From: Siphonodentalium dalli
Lineage: Eukaryota; Mollusca; Scaphopoda; Gadilida; Siphonodentaliidae
DNA: 64,000 nucleotides
Reading direction: 5' to 3'
Assembly: GCA_032622095.1 (NCBI GenBank)
Contig: CP136065.1
Coordinates: forward strand, 213,136,151-213,200,150
Part shown: positions 1 to 12,984 of the stretch, piece by piece
Position numbering within the stretch: position 1 is the first letter of the stretch
Layout of the letters: each line of letters opens with the position of its first letter
Program-made: the position numbers and the translations under genes
The notes under the pieces: generated by a model
What the model was told of the DNA's origin: nothing
What the model saw: the letters and a program-made list of their open reading frames with translations, nothing else
Database searches by the model: none

Positions 1-164
1 TTCGAATCTCAGGGCAATAGGTAGAGCTTTGACTATTCAAAGTTCACTGCGATGTTTAATGAGAACTGGTTAACTTGGAGAGAATCGGACTCCATGTACG
101 TTGTGTGTGGATAGGGTGTCATTTGGGCGAAGAATCACTTAGAAAGTGAACCGCTTGATGAAAT

Positions 165-960
165 AAGATTCACGCAAGATTATTATAAATATCTTATCAA
201 TCATTCAGGACGCATGTTTGACAGCTACTTCAAATATTATGATATGTCGGAGCCTTGTTAAATTAAAGTATTTATTCCTGCAGGTTTTTTACATTGGCTG
301 TTCTCACAGCAGTATAGCTGTGTTTTTGTTTTGTTGATGTTCTGTTTTATATGTGTTTGCACAATGGTCAGTTTCTTAAAGGCACGGGCGGCGTACGTTG
401 CAGAAATATTCACATGTGTTCAAATCGCCATCAACAGAAGGAATATTAAAATATATATAGTTTTGTTCATATGCCAAACATAATCAGCGCGTAAATAGTA
501 TGTTGTCGTCAAGACGTACGATGATGTACGTAAACAAGAGCCTGCTCGTGTTGCAGAAGTTTTGCTTCTGTTTACATAACACAGCGCAGTTATATTGGCT
601 AATCACACACACATGATATAAACCCTATTTATTATTTCCATATCAGGAAAACAGTAAAAAATAACGCTCTTTGTGTTTACCATAGCCGGGTTCTTTTTTG
701 CTTTTGTTTACATAACAAAGGAAAAACATTTGACAATGACATACTGTTTATGCCATATTTCTGATTGGTATAAGAACAAAGTCTGTCTATACTTTACTAT
801 TCTTTCTGTTTATGGCGGTTTTTGAATATTTTAACAGCATACCCACCGCCAACACCGCCCGTATCTTTAATAGTTCTGATTCTGATTCGGTTTATTTCAG
901 TCGTGATGTGGCCTAACGGCTAAAATGACGTGAAATCCTAACTAAACAAACAAACAAACT
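165..960. repeat. Dispersed repeat X, copy 1, split by a MITE
   Basis: The segments 165-375 and 871-960 match the second copy at 51945-52680: the block around 'taaatatcttatca', the 'gctgttctca' block, 'cagtttcttaa' and 'cagtcgtgat' recur in the same order. The copy is interrupted at a TTAA by the MITE at 376-870. I do not recognise the parent repeat and see no ORF in it. Confidence 0.55.
376..870. mobile_element. TTAA-flanked MITE, AGGYACG family, copy 1
   Basis: TTAA occurs at 376-379 and 867-870. Just inside are imperfect inverted ends, AGGCACGGGCGGCGT on the left and the reverse complement of ACACCGCCCGTATCT on the right. A second copy lies at 28516-29017. Repeat X at 51945-52680 has an uninterrupted 'cagtttcTTAA' at 52157-52167, which acts as an empty site. 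TTAA duplication is typical of piggyBac-, Kolobok- or Sola3-type transposases. No ORF is present, so the element is non-autonomous. Confidence 0.75.
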
Positions 961-2494
961 CGTATCATGTATATGCCTAATATAAATTTAGAGGAAATTT
1001 AGTAACCAACACTGTTTTATCAATTATGATGTCCCAAGCTCCCCATTCATACCATCACGCAGGGCCAGGAACTTATCTCATAGCTTGCTCGAAAATGGCA
1101 GCAAGATATCTTACATCGAAGTTTTTAAATAACTTAACCAAAAAGATAGACAATTAGCTATGTATCATGTTTTGCTATATCACTATGAATGCCGTGATCC
1201 TTGTCCCCAGACACATGTAAATATGGCATGTCAGAATATATAAGTGTTCAGGTGATTTAATTGGGTCACAATTTTTCGAGGTTGTGAAACTTGAACGTCA
1301 AAATCTCCTTAAAACGAATGTTTTCGCGATCCGATATTTGAACTCTCCGCGATGAGTTATTGGGAGAGCTCATTAGTGCAATATATAGACTGCTGATACT
1401 TTTTGAAAATTTAAATAGAACGACGACATTATGACGTAAGTACCGGATGAGGATTGGAGGGGTAATATAATTCATAAGAATATTTTCAGTCGTCGATTTC
1501 CATCACTTATATTAGTTATCTCCATAAGATGAAACTAATTGTGTGGTTTAAAGAAACCAAAGTGGCTCTACTGGAATCAGGGATGGGGAGGCGAGCGGCA
1601 CCAAAAGTGAACAACGATTTGATCGCAGATGTTCACCAAATTTATATATCAGCTATGGGACAAGGAATCTAATGGTGTGGTTTAAAGATGGCGCCGTATA
1701 GGGGCGGGCATTGGGAGGGGAGTAACATTGGTGAACAAAATTATCGCCGATTTCTTCTCAACTTGATACGATATACCAACTAAACGAAACGAGGAATCTA
1801 ATGGATGTCCACAGTTTAAATTTTCGTTAGTGGCGCATTCAGCCAGGAGTTGGGGCCAGGCGAGGGAACCATAATTGATAAAACATTGTACCACCAATTG
1901 TTGCCAACATAATATGTATATGGCCCCCTGAGAATTATGGTCTGGTTCCAACTTGGCAGAGTGGTGCCAGTGTCGATAACCTACGTCATAATTTGATTGA
2001 TATTTCTATATATTTCAAAGATGCTGCAGAAAAACAGAACCCTTTCTTAGTATTGTCGCGAAACTTCTATCGCCTCAGAAAGTCTTTTTATAGCATACCA
2101 ATACCATGCATGTCTATATATTGACTCACTTTGATCATAACTGGAACAAAAACATGGGTAGATACTAACTCTAGTGTCAATCATGACGAGTATGTGTTTT
2201 TTTTGGCATGGTATAGCTATGTGACACAACTAATTTATCCGTCGGTCCTACTCAAATAACACTGAAATTAAGATAGATCACAACAAAGCAAACTATACCA
2301 GCGCAATAGCTGATGGAACAACTCTAATGACATTACGAAGCGGAATTAGCTCAACAGAACGTATTCAAAGGGGAGAAACCCAAGACAGAACGAACAGAGA
2401 TATTGATCAGAACCTGAGCTGATGCATGGGTTTGAGAAATAGAGTTATCTTCACACACTCAGTGAGCTGTACAATGGAGTTATCTGTCTTCTCA
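961..2494. other. No feature recognised
   Basis: AT-rich sequence with short ORFs only. I see no protein family, tandem array or clear inverted repeat. Confidence 0.4.
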
Positions 2495-2831
2495 CGCAAA
2501 ATCTTTATTAATTGTCATAGAAGACTAAACATCTTACACTGCAGATTTCGCAAATACTGCAGTGAACTCAAATCTGATATGTACAATAATTTTATCTCTG
2601 ATACCTCTAAATGCATATGTGGATACGAAGTCGAAGATGCCTTTCATTATTTCTTTGAGTGCCCCTGTATGCAGCCGAAAGATGCGAACTTTTCAACAAG
2701 ATTGCAACCAATTTATAATATCTAACATTTCCTCCTTACTCACAGGGATATCATCAGAATCGAATCGACGCAATGAAATTCTTTTCCATTTTGTTCATTC
2801 ATACATTTCATCAACGAAACGATTTAATTAG
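2495..2831 (+). pseudogene. LINE C-terminal remnant (plus strand)
   Basis: One frame reads through a basic helix (RRLNILHCRFRKYCSELKSD) into a Cys/His cluster, CICGYEVEDAFHYFFECP. After a frame change near 2690 a second frame continues to ISSTKRFN and a stop at 2831. This arrangement (R-R-CSxL then CxCG...EDxxHxFxEC then a short tail ending TKRF) is the usual C-terminus of CR1/Jockey-superfamily reverse transcriptase ORFs. It closely resembles the C-terminus of the LINE at 6191-9115, so both probably belong to one family. The catalytic part is absent. The 3' flank to about 3075 may be its UTR. Confidence 0.6.
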
Positions 2832-3363
2832 GCCCACTATGCTGAAAATATTGGCGATCCTCCTGTGCGTTACAAATGTTGACTACCTCAGGTGAAATTT
2901 CAAAAACAGAAGGATAGGACTGACAGCAATCACAAACACACCACATATCATCCTGTATATATGTTATGTTCGTCATCTACTTTGTATTTTTTTAAATGAT
3001 AATGGGAGAGTGGCGGCTGTAATTTGTCAAAACTTGTGCCCCGATCCCTCTTGTAATATTATATTACAATAAAATATGTTTAAACAACAAAAAAACACAC
3101 AAAACAACCATCGTGAGTTAAAGTCCACATATTTTCCAAATCAGATTTGCTAAGTGTTTTGATGATCGAACATAACTTACAAATATATGAACTTTCTGGT
3201 ATAGCACACTTCAGGAGAAATTAACATTTTCTGCCAGAGACAAAGAACCAAATGATCTATAGTTGTTTGCACGATACTATAAGACTATCTTTGTCAAATA
3301 ATAAGTTAAGTATCCACGAGTCTGGCACATCAGTAGTTCAACTAGTATCTTCATATTCAACTA

Positions 3364-3728
3364 TTAACCCTTTACCCAACAAACCGGACAAAACCGGCCA
3401 AATAAAGCTTCAACAGCCTAAAATATCTTCGGTCTGTCTCAATAGAACCATACAAATATGGATATCATTGGAACCGGCTCCTTGACCACATTGTGATAGT
3501 TACAGTTATGGCCTGTGCCAATGCATTCTCTTATGTATGCGAGTCGACCATAGGTCGCCTCGCATATATAAGAGAATGCATTGGCCTAAAATACATTCTT
3601 TAACAATTTTATAATTTTTAATGTGTTAAGCCTATGCATTCTCTTATATATGCGAGGCGACCTATGGTCGACTCGCATATATAAGAGAATGCATTGGCCC
3701 ATGGCCCTTCTGTTGGGTAAAGGGTTAA
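3364..3728. mobile_element. TTAA MITE with paired palindromes, copy 1
   Basis: TTAA is present at 3364-3367 and 3725-3728, with inverted termini CCCTTTACCCAAC. Inside are a unique arm (near 'aagcttcaacagcc') and two near-perfect palindromes of about 68 bp at 3518-3584 and 3632-3700, each built on 'ccaatgcattctctta' and its complement. No coding capacity. Related copies are at 34032, 50412, 52279, 56146 and 60212. Confidence 0.85.
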
Positions 3729-4381
3729 CTGGTACAATCATACTCAACCATTAGTTAAAACATATTTTTATTTCCAAATGATGACACATATATGCAAAAT
3801 AGAAGAGTTAATGTATGTTGACGGGGATCAGACAATAGGGCCGAGGGCTTATATGAAGTATTTTCCTCTTTGGCTATATATACATGCCCCTTCCCAATAA
3901 GTGAGGGATGTGTATAGTTCAGACGGGAAAGGTTGGAATTAATGGTTTTATGAGAAATGGATATATATAACTGAATTTGAGTTAGGGATGGACGAAAAGG
4001 GACAAGGTAGTGTTAGGGATAGCAGGAGGCAGAGGGAAGAGAGAGAGGGGTAAACTAGAAGACCAGATGGGGCAGTTGTAGCACATTACTGCACGTTATA
4101 AAATTATACTTCACGATTTTCGGTTAAAACTGGATAACATTAATCGAAACAAGAGTTTTTTCTTGTCGCTGTTGGCCAACTTAAGTATGGAAACATTTGG
4201 ATTTTCGAAGAAACGTGACCATTTGAGAAAAAACTATACTTTTTAGCAGTATTTCTTTGTTATTCTAGCTTAATAGGCAAATGAGTGATACTGCCAACAC
4301 ATAAGTAGCAACATTTCACATTTCAATCAAGAATGAATGTATTTTGAATATTCAATTGATATTTTACAGTTGGATACATAC
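3729..4381. other. No feature recognised
   Basis: If the exon at 4382-4619 belongs to a gene, this stretch would be intron. No further GPCR exon is visible in it. Confidence 0.35.
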
Positions 4382-4619
4382 CATCGAAATAATCTTCTGT
4401 GTGTGTCATATCATGAAGCTTAATCGGAATTATTGTCCCGACAAGTAATATATCTCCGACAGCTAAGTTGCACACCAGCATGTTGGATGGGTGTCTTCTT
4501 AGTGTTTTCAACTTCACAACAACGTATATGACACAGAAATTTCCAACAGTAGAAAAGACGAGAATTGCCACTATAAGAGTTATAAACAATAACTTCCAGA
4601 CCTGCAGTTCTTCAGACAT
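4382..4619 (-). CDS. Rhodopsin-type GPCR exon, TM1-TM2 (partial)
   Basis: The minus-strand ORF begins at ATG 4619 and encodes 79 codons plus one base. TM1 carries the family Asn in VGNFCVIYVVV. The first intracellular loop is basic (KLKTLRRHPSN). TM2 carries the family Asp in LVCNLAVGDILLVG, followed by IPIKLHDMTHTEDYFDG. The exon ends in phase 1 at GATG|gtatgt, a good donor. An acceptor-like 'cctctctggacag' lies two bases before the ATG, so it may be internal rather than first. TM3-TM7 exons are not visible. The split Gly codon and phase match the three exons at 46-59 kb, whose proteins are clearly related (HDxxHTxxxxxG). The ligand class cannot be named; a peptide receptor is inference. Confidence 0.7.
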
Positions 4620-5237
4620 GTCTGTCCAGAGAGGAAACGTCTTGTCCCAGACTAGATGTGTGAAATAAAAGTTTCCGGGGATTCCATCGTTCTGTGCTCG
4701 AGTGTTGATTAGTGAATATTATTCAGATCAATTATTGGGCGAGTTTCAATTGACGTTCGCAAACGATCATCAACGTTATTTCATCCCGTGTCATTGAACA
4801 TGCAAACAGGGAAGTGTTGGGTGATATATACGTCCGATGTGTTAGTGGTATGTGGACTATTAACAACATTCCGTTCATTTCGTTACGGCCACAGTAAATT
4901 TCTGCACGTCATCAGAGATCACATAATAATACGTTCGTTTGTTAGCTCATAACTCGAGCGTCACGCTAATTTACGCATGATGGATAATCAATACAGGATG
5001 CGACGGATATAGCACTTGCAACAAACCATCACCACTAGTTGACCACAAAAAATGAGGTGACGCGTCATATTGGCTCACTAAAGGCGTAATTTAAATACTG
5101 ATTTATCGATGTTCACTATATATGTTCCTGTGAAGAAACCGTGAGTCAAATGGACGACATGTGGCTACAACTTATGGTTCACATTGACCCGTTTTTCGGA
5201 TGATTGCTGTTTGTTTTCTGTTTATGCAGTGTGCTAT
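4620..5237. other. Upstream flank of GPCR exon; no feature recognised
   Basis: Apart from the putative splice acceptor at 4622-4636 (minus strand), I see no promoter element, repeat or ORF that I can support. Confidence 0.3.
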
Positions 5238-5510
5238 ATGTGTTGCCTGCTTATCAGTACGCATTATATGATGTATGACTATACTGTCAACCAGTCCATC
5301 GTGTATAGCATCAATTCATACCAGAAGCAGGAATGTCGTTATGTCAAGAATAACACTCAAACTATACAACCGATCCCAACGCTGCCACTCACGAATAATA
5401 CACAGGAACAACTGCCATCAGATCAGATAGGAGTGGCGCTAGATATATTAATATATGAATACCATGCACACGTATTTATTGATGATCATGGTCCAGTAGG
5501 TGTCGCGTAG
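5238..5510 (+). CDS. Hypothetical 90-aa ORF with N-terminal hydrophobic segment
   Basis: The first in-frame ATG is at 5238; the frame is open from at least 5184. The N-terminus is hydrophobic (MCCLLISTHYMMYDYTV). A polar stretch follows with possible N-glycosylation sites (NNT and NQS). This would fit a secreted or type II membrane protein exon such as the start of a glycosyltransferase, but no domain is recognisable. It may equally be a chance ORF. No flanking exon is seen. Confidence 0.15.
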   Translation: MCCLLISTHYMMYDYTVNQSIVYSINSYQKQECRYVKNNTQTIQPIPTLPLTNNTQEQLPSDQIGVALDILIYEYHAHVFIDDHGPVGVA

Positions 5511-6190
5511 CTTAATCATTGCATACGCTTTGCACGAACGAAGCATGATGTCCAGCTCTTTATCATAGCTCGGTGAACAAAACTTGCACAAGAGATTATT
5601 TGATTTAGTTTGTTGTATTCAAGAGTATTCGGAGATTTTAGAGTGGACTGGTATGTGAATGGTTGACCCAACACAACTCCCATATATTCCAAAGTCAGTC
5701 TGATGTCGGTATAATGACAATGTATAAGTAGGGAGAGGTCAGTGCTATCTGGCGTCACTTGTCGCCAGTGGGAGCAATAACCCTTTCTATTCTTTCGCCC
5801 ACCATTGTCTTGCACTGATCTTTCGAAGGAAATGTGTCACTCCTATATCCATGTATATATTAAAGAAGGAATACATATCGTATTTCTCATTAAACCCCAG
5901 CTGCCATGTTTTCTTTTGTTTCCCTGGTATAATATCTAAACTGTCAACATCTGACAACAATAGTTTGTGATTATCTTAACTGTACCCGGGGAATATTAAC
6001 ATATCGCCCAGTTATTGGTAAGATAATCACTGGTTATAATTAACACTTTTGGTTATAGGATAACAATAAAGCACGAAGAATACCAATCATATACCGGAAT
6101 TGAGATGTACCATATCCCGAAAAAAACTTATCAGTGTCGGTTATAATGAAGCGTTCAGCACGGCTTAACTTACGGTCAAGTTCAAACCGT

Positions 6191-9115
6191 TCATGTTGAT
6201 ATAAAGGACACATAACAAGAAATAGTATGCATCTTACAAAGGGTTCCCAAACTGCAAGCAGGACTTTCGGTTATGTAGTTTTGATACATATCAGCGCGAA
6301 GTTCGCTGCACCCGTTTCGAATTCTGGAATATATCACATTATATCGTCTGAGACCTGAATACAAGTGGGGGCTCACGGGGTTTGGGGGTTGGCATATGAG
6401 TTGTAAATTTAATTTTAAGTCAGAGAAAGGGACAACGTCGGTCATTTCAGTTGGGATTTCGTTCCAATCAGCTATCGCCGAGGGCAGAAAGGACTTTGTG
6501 TAGTGCCCAGTGTGGCATCGAAAGAACATAATTTTCCCGGACGTCTGAAATTATAACTTGACCTGGATAGCTCTGGGTGGGAGGATGGTAGATAAGTAGT
6601 TGGGCGATTGATTTTTGTTTTACTATTTTGTTAATCATCCCAAGCTTGTGGAATTGGCGACGCGATTCCAAAGAAAGCCAACCTACCACCTGCATGGCAA
6701 CAAAATTAGAAACCGAGCGTGTCAGTCCAGAGACTTTACGGCCAACATCAGCATGGAGGCGGTCGAGCTTGTATAATCGATAACGCGGCGTGCAGTCCCA
6801 TACAACATCAGAATAATCGAATACTGGTAATATATACGTTTTGTATATCTTTTCGAGCGTGTTTCTATCGAGTTGATACTTGAATCGGCTCAGCTGAGCC
6901 AGACGAGAGGCGATTCTCTTCACTGTACTTTCTATATAAAATGTTCCAGTTTAGATTTTGTTGTAGTTTAAGACAAAAGTGTTTATGTGATTCCACAAAG
7001 CCGACATGGTCGTTTATACATTTAAGGTTTGGTATTTCTGGAAAGGGTGGGGTCAACGAGAAAGACATGGCTTCGGGGTTGGGTTAAAATTCACGAGCCA
7101 GTTTTTTTTGTTTACCAGGTCGTTATTTTCGTCAAATCGCTATTCATCATTTTAGAAAGTTCATCTAGATCCCAATGGCTGCTCATAATACAAGTATCAT
7201 CAACATACATTCTCGTGATGGAGTCAATAGTATCTACTAACATGAGGGACTCCTGCGGAGATAACCTCGTAGTAGGAAAATGTATTATTTGTCAGGACTC
7301 TTTGCTTTCTGTTTAGTAAATAGTCTTCGATCTATTGCCATGTTTGACCCTCCACATCGTAGCGTTGAAGTTTGTAAATCAGCCCCCTGTGCTATAATCT
7401 TTCAAATACTTTGGACTATTGTACTAAGCGTGTTAGATCAAGAAATTGGTTAATCGCTATATAAAATTGGTCATTATGATTATTAAGATATGCCGCACGT
7501 GAAGAGGCTTTTATCGATAGATTGACAAAAATTGTGGTATAGGTCCATTAATTGGTACATGTATGTGGTATTGTGACCAGAGATAAATCCGGATTGGCGG
7601 AAGTACAATAATTTATTTTCTAAGAAGAAAGCACTTATCTGTTTCAAGACAACCTTCTCAAAGACTTTGGCTAGGCATGGTAGCAACGAGATTCGCACTA
7701 TTGGTCGATTTCTTAAATAGGAGGACTAACGGCTTTGATATAGAATTTGAAGTTTCGTGGAGCATTCTAACACTGATGAGCTTTATTCAATTGTAAAGAT
7801 GTGATAGCTGTTTCAACATCTGATTCAACAAAAGAGAATTCTGGCATCAGCATTTTGCTTCGAGTGTGAAAGAGGGGAGGGGTATGCGCAGAATCGTTTA
7901 TAGTGCAGATCGATATGAAGCTCATATTTAAATTTTTTATCTTTTTTAGAATCATCTGACGCATGTTCTCCCACTGGCGTGTATGGTTCCAGTGGCGTGT
8001 ATGGTTCCAGTGGCGCTGTATAGATAGGGGTATTGTTCACCTTCTTTCTATTTAGGAGCTGCCAGAAATCACGGGGTTGGGGAGTCTATTATTTGTTCTC
8101 CCAAATTATCATCAAATTTAATTTTGGCGTATTTGTTCATGTTATTAACTTTATTACTTGATTATTTATATGCCCGCCATGAAACTGGGTTGTTGATTTT
8201 TAATGCCTTTTCCCTGAATCTATCTCGCTTGCGTAACTATTCTAATCTCCAAAGTGGACCAAATTTTATCTTTGGGGCGGATTGTCATGTTATGCTGTGG
8301 TATATTTCTGTCCATGATAGATAGGAAAGTAGATTGGAATATTTTTTATCGCCGAATCGATATCAGGCGTCGCATTGATTAAGTCTTCCCAATGTACACT
8401 ATTTAGCATGCAGTTCGCTCGCTGGAAATTAGCTTTTTTGTAATTCCATAATTTTCTCTGAAAAGCAGAGACTGTGGAGCAGTCGAAAGATATTGTTGCA
8501 TAAACACCCAAGTGATCTGAAACTCCGAGGTTTAAAACATCGCAATTCAAGACATGAAGTGATTTACTGATAATATGATCAAGTAGTGTGTTATTCCTAG
8601 TGGTAACTCTAGTGGGTCTTTTATCACATTTTCCAAGCTATATGCGTCGGGTCGGAAATTAGCTTTATTTTGGAGGTGTTCTCGAGGTAATTAGAATTAT
8701 AGTCTCCAGTGAGTACTATATTTTCTGAGATGTCATTTGCATCAGAAATTGAGGTGTCCAGAAGGTCCCAATAATTATGGCTTCAAAATTGGTCTGACCT
8801 GTATGAGTCCCCAACAATCATGTGAGATGTTTTAGCAAATAATTCAAACCATGGAATCGATAAGTCGCATTCTAGGTCAAGTCTTTCTTTATCAATAACA
8901 TGATCAGCAAACATGACACACATTCCACACCGTACGCGTCTCGGACTTTTCGAATAGGGGAACAACAACCATGGGTTTCTAAATGTTCGGAGGAGTATGC
9001 TGGGTCAAGATGCGTCTCAATAAAGCAGAGAACGTCGAATTCGTTGATCAAGTCAATGATCTGTTCTAACTTGTGTCGGATACTTCTTACATTGTAATGA
9101 AATATAGAGATGGAA
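6191..9115 (-). pseudogene. Decayed LINE pol (AP-endonuclease + reverse transcriptase)
   Basis: Minus-strand pieces in several frames keep the order of a CR1/Jockey-superfamily pol. The endonuclease N-terminus is at 9110-8990 (HYNVRSIRHKLE, then CFIETHLD). The middle is at 8968-8783 (KERLDLE, WFELF, IVGDSYR). The C-terminal Ser-Asp-His motif is near 8525 (GVSDHLGV), followed by the LWNYKKANF linker. RT motifs 1-2 lie at 7698-7483 (ISLLPCLAKVFEKV, QSGFISGHNTT). The catalytic YVDD is near 7200. The thumb is at 7068-6865 (INDHVGFVESHKHF), and the connection and Cys-containing C-terminus are at 6923-6191. Many stops and frameshifts separate the pieces, and motif A is not clearly preserved. The element is dead. 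ORF fragments at 9160-9620 may be its 5' part. Confidence 0.75.
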
Positions 9116-10140
9116 TCAGGTAGAATTTTCGAGTGAGTGTGAGAGCCAGTTGGGTCTCTATGTCGACCGATAACAATAGAAGAAAGAGGATAAAAAGAAA
9201 TATAAATTTGATGTTAATTCTCCAAAAACCTCTGCGGATAGACAGACTACTGTGATGACGAAAGTCGATCTTTTGTTCCTCGAATCAAAGATACCAATCG
9301 TAGCCCTATACTCTTTCGGACAACACGATATCATTTTGTCGCGATTGAAGGATGAAGTATATGTTTCAAATGGTCCGGATTCGAAAGAAAAGATGCCTTC
9401 CAGCATCGTTGCTTTGACACCAAGTTCGGACGTTTTGTACTCCGGTGGGTGTTGGCACGTAACATAGTGATGATTGAATCATTGGTATAGTCGGTGAAGA
9501 TGATGAAAAACATTAAATGATAGCAAACGTGAAAGTAACATGAACAAGGAAGACAATATGCATACTGATGATGCGTTTGATGATATGATGTGGGCACAAA
9601 GAGGGCTCGAGTGTTCACGGACAAAAACAGGGGCCATTGTCTTTATTGCGCTCTGAGTCTGAGATACACGACTGTGAAAACAAATATGTACGCGGTTTTA
9701 CGACTAACCGATTTGTTTCTCAAAGTTCCGGTATGAATTTGAAATACTAAGCGTCAAAATTAAAGAGTTGAGGGAAAAAATCATCGCATAGTCGCGTTTT
9801 AACTGGCAGAGAAAGGGTGGTCCAATTGTTCAATTTCGCGTAAGGTAACGCGTACATGTTCCGAATTATCTCGAGAACGCAGAGGCATTATACATTGTCG
9901 AAAGAGGAGGTCTCGCACACAATGTAAAGTTGATATTACGACCAGCAGTAAAATACATACTAAAGTTATTGGCGTTCTGGCATTCCGTACTTTGGGGACA
10001 GTCACAACAATAATAGCACGAGTTTTTGTTGGGTATTTACCAAATGGGGCGGAGAGTCTCGTGCGAAATTATTTTCCACAGCACCTGAAGGATTAAAGAT
10101 GGATTATCTCTTTAAATAACAAATTTGAAATAGTTGCGTG
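9116..10140. other. Possible 5' region of the decayed LINE; otherwise empty
   Basis: Minus-strand ORF pieces at 9158-9624 abut the endonuclease start and could be LINE 5' coding or UTR, but no zinc knuckle or other motif confirms this. Nothing is recognised from about 9640 to 10140. Confidence 0.3.
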
Positions 10141-10579
10141 GGTATAAAATAATAAATATGAACTGAAGACCCCTGTCCGGAAAGGCTTCTATCAATTGAT
10201 ATTGAATTTATTTCGAATATTTTATTGGGACATTTTATTTGTCTATTTTTAGAACAGACCATTCGGGTGATACCATATAGCGATATAGAGCATTAGGCTG
10301 TTCCTATGGCTATGTACCGAACTCAAATGTTCCAGATTGATTGGTTGTATTGTTCTATTCCATAGTTATAAGCGATAATGAGTATAATTAATGTTTATTT
10401 GTGACAAAATTACACCATAAAAGTTCTGGTCTCTGTTAAGAGTAACCTCTATAGTTCGTTAGCTAAACAACCACACCTTTTTAGACCAGAACATATTCGA
10501 AATAATATGAATATTAATCGATAGAAGCATTTCTGGACAGGGGTCTTCAGTTCATATTTCAGATCTAATATTTTATACC
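10141..10579. mobile_element. Non-autonomous TIR element (MITE), about 440 bp
   Basis: Long imperfect inverted ends: the left 'ggtataaaat' and 'gaactgaagacccctgtcc' recur inverted on the right as 'ggacaggggtcttcagttc' and 'attttatacc'. The similarity continues through 'cttctatc' and 'ttcgaat' for roughly 90 bp per arm. No ORF and no certain TSD. Confidence 0.7.
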
Positions 10580-12482
10580 CCGGTAACTATATAATACATG
10601 TTTACAAAGAGCTAGTCCACCTTTAAGTATTGTAGGTTAGACTTTGGCCAAAAGAACTTCTTCACTTGACTGTCGATAGTGTAGAGACCTTCTCTCCAAC
10701 AAGATTACGCATGGGCCATTTGTTAGTGGATCAGTAGACAGGTATTTACAGGTATTGCATATTGTTCAAAGTTCTGGTACATGTAGTTCCAGTTAGTTTA
10801 TGCGTATGTGAAACAGAGCCGGGGTGGTTCAGTTCTAAAATGAATATAAGTTTGGTGGAGCATAGTAATTTGCATGGTGGGGTGTTGTAGTTGGGTTGGG
10901 TGGTTGGAGGGGGTGGCGATGCCGTTTTGCCAAAAGTTAATGAACGATTTACATGTAAGTTTAATTCAATGACAGCACAGGTCGATATCATTAACACACT
11001 ATGTGGGGTATTTGAATTGCTATACATGTGGCAACATCTTACGTGTGCATATGCTAGACCGATGTGGGATGGGTAGGGGAGCGGCAAGGGACATTTGAGA
11101 TGAAATTAGAGTTATTTATGCACACTGGTTATCTTAGGCACATAATAGTAATATTATTGAACAAAGCTGGCGCAAAATATTGCAAAACGGATTTTGTCGG
11201 AAGACTGCTCATTCGCTGCGATATTGTTAAGAGTAAAATTTGGCTGTGCACTGGTATGCCCCGTCTTCTTTTCCCACGCAAATAAAGGAAACAGGAATAT
11301 GTTATGGTCATATACCACTAAAATAGTGGAATTCAGGATGTGTCTGATCTGATATAAGCCACCTGGTTTATTAAATAAGCCCGACTAGTGAATAATACTG
11401 CAGTAGTCGGTGGGTTAGCCTTCACCAGAAAATTTCACTCGTTGCTGACTGCCCACACTTACTGTTCAGTGGAGCAGGATAGATAACTCTATATCTGATT
11501 CACTTAATTCCAGTGACAGGAATAATCGATATCATAGAGAGTTGTCTTCCCTGTGTTATAAGTAACCATCGGAGCCAAACTCCAAGGCAGAGCTCTGTTC
11601 CCTGCTACGATGGTCCGACCGCTGCCACCACGTACACAACGTGTGCAGAAATCACTCATTTTTTTATTATTCATATGAAAATGGGCAAGATAAAGTCAGA
11701 ATGAATTATAACTGACACAACACTTAAGGACTACTCAAATTATAGAGCAGGAAGAAGTAGCATGCCTTGAAAATTGGCAAAATAAAATTATTTAGTGAAA
11801 ATGTTACTTCTTGAAGAAATGACAGCAAACTATTTCATTTTACCATACTTAGTTCATAAGAATTGAAGACGTACTGGTCGTATTGACATTGGAGACTGAT
11901 AATTTTGACATATATTTTCAGTTTTCTTCAGACAAAAATTATTAATTGATATTATTTAGCCAAAAGGTGCATATTTGTGATGGTTGTTTCAATTTGTGTT
12001 TACATTGACGTCTATCTAGTATTTCCGAATCTGTAGTCATAAAATAAAAAAATTAATAATTACGAAAATATACGTGGTGCCAGCGGTCATACTAGCATAG
12101 CGATGGGACTTTAACACTACATTACACCATGCCATCCCTCAATGTATTAAGGCGATGAAAAATGACATGCCCCAACTATGTCGGGTGGTCGAGTTCGTAT
12201 TGCCTCCATGGCGATAGACGATGTGGGTCCCTCAGTTGATTGCACGGGCATGCATTGGTTCACATAAATACCAAAACAACCCATATTACTTCCGAGATAT
12301 GCCTGGATATCCCGAAGAAACCCATTGTGATACATGTTCGAAATATATCGGGAGCAACTACCAAGTACACTACCACAACTTGACAAATTAGGTACACACA
12401 TGATGTCCAGGTCTTAAATGTTCATCAATTACTTGTTTTATTCGTTGAAGAACATCCATGAGAAGGAAGCGTATCATTCATA
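10580..12482. other. No feature recognised
   Basis: Short ORFs only, with no recognisable domain and no clear repeat. Confidence 0.35.
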
Positions 12483-12490
12483 TTATACTT

Positions 12491-12958
12491 AGTTTAAACA
12501 GTATTTATTTTTCCCTCTATGGACATTCAGATAAATAATTACAATAGATACAAATTTAGTAGAAAAATGGGATTAGGCAACAAGCCATAGGCTTATTTGA
12601 AGCCCTCTCCCTTGACAATGGCACAACCCTACTTGACTGCAAGTCAAGTAGGGGTAAATAATAGAGGCATAAAAAAGATCCATAGAAAGAAGAAATATGA
12701 GGTGGAGGCGAGACAAAGGGACAGAAGATAATGTCAGAATTTTAGAGAGAAGGTCAGAGTACAGAGTGTGAGGTGTAATTATATATCTGAACATGCATAT
12801 AATTAATTTCAAATAAACCAAAAAGATATATAATAACACATTTCAAGGAAATAAAAAGTATTTATACATAATTTGTGATTGGAAAAATAACCATGTGAAC
12901 ATCTGCAGTGGTCCATCGACCCGACGACCCACGTTGGAGAGACAAATAGCATCTCGGT
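12491..12958 (-). mobile_element. 5'-truncated LINE copy (3' UTR only)
   Basis: This is nearly identical to 22392-22860, the 3' UTR of the LINE at 22392-25753. Only the last roughly 470 bp were inserted. The copy is flanked by an 8-bp direct repeat, ttatactt, at 12483-12490 and 12959-12966, the target-site duplication. Typical 5' truncation from target-primed reverse transcription. The short ORFs inside are not genes. Confidence 0.85.
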
Positions 12959-12984
12959 TTATACTTGAATGGAACGTGTTATAT

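Noticed and set aside
1-30. 'ttcgaatctc' at the window start as a tRNA/SINE B box
   Set aside because: No A box is available, the window begins here, and a single 10-mer is too weak.
3518-3700. Palindromes read as rho-independent terminators or a replication origin
   Set aside because: The context is eukaryotic, and the palindromes recur inside TSD-flanked elements, so they are transposon parts.
12573-12839. Minus-strand ORF of 88 codons, repeated at 22474-22749
   Set aside because: It sits in the LINE 3' UTR; its conservation reflects the shared transposon, and the stop-free stretch is short.
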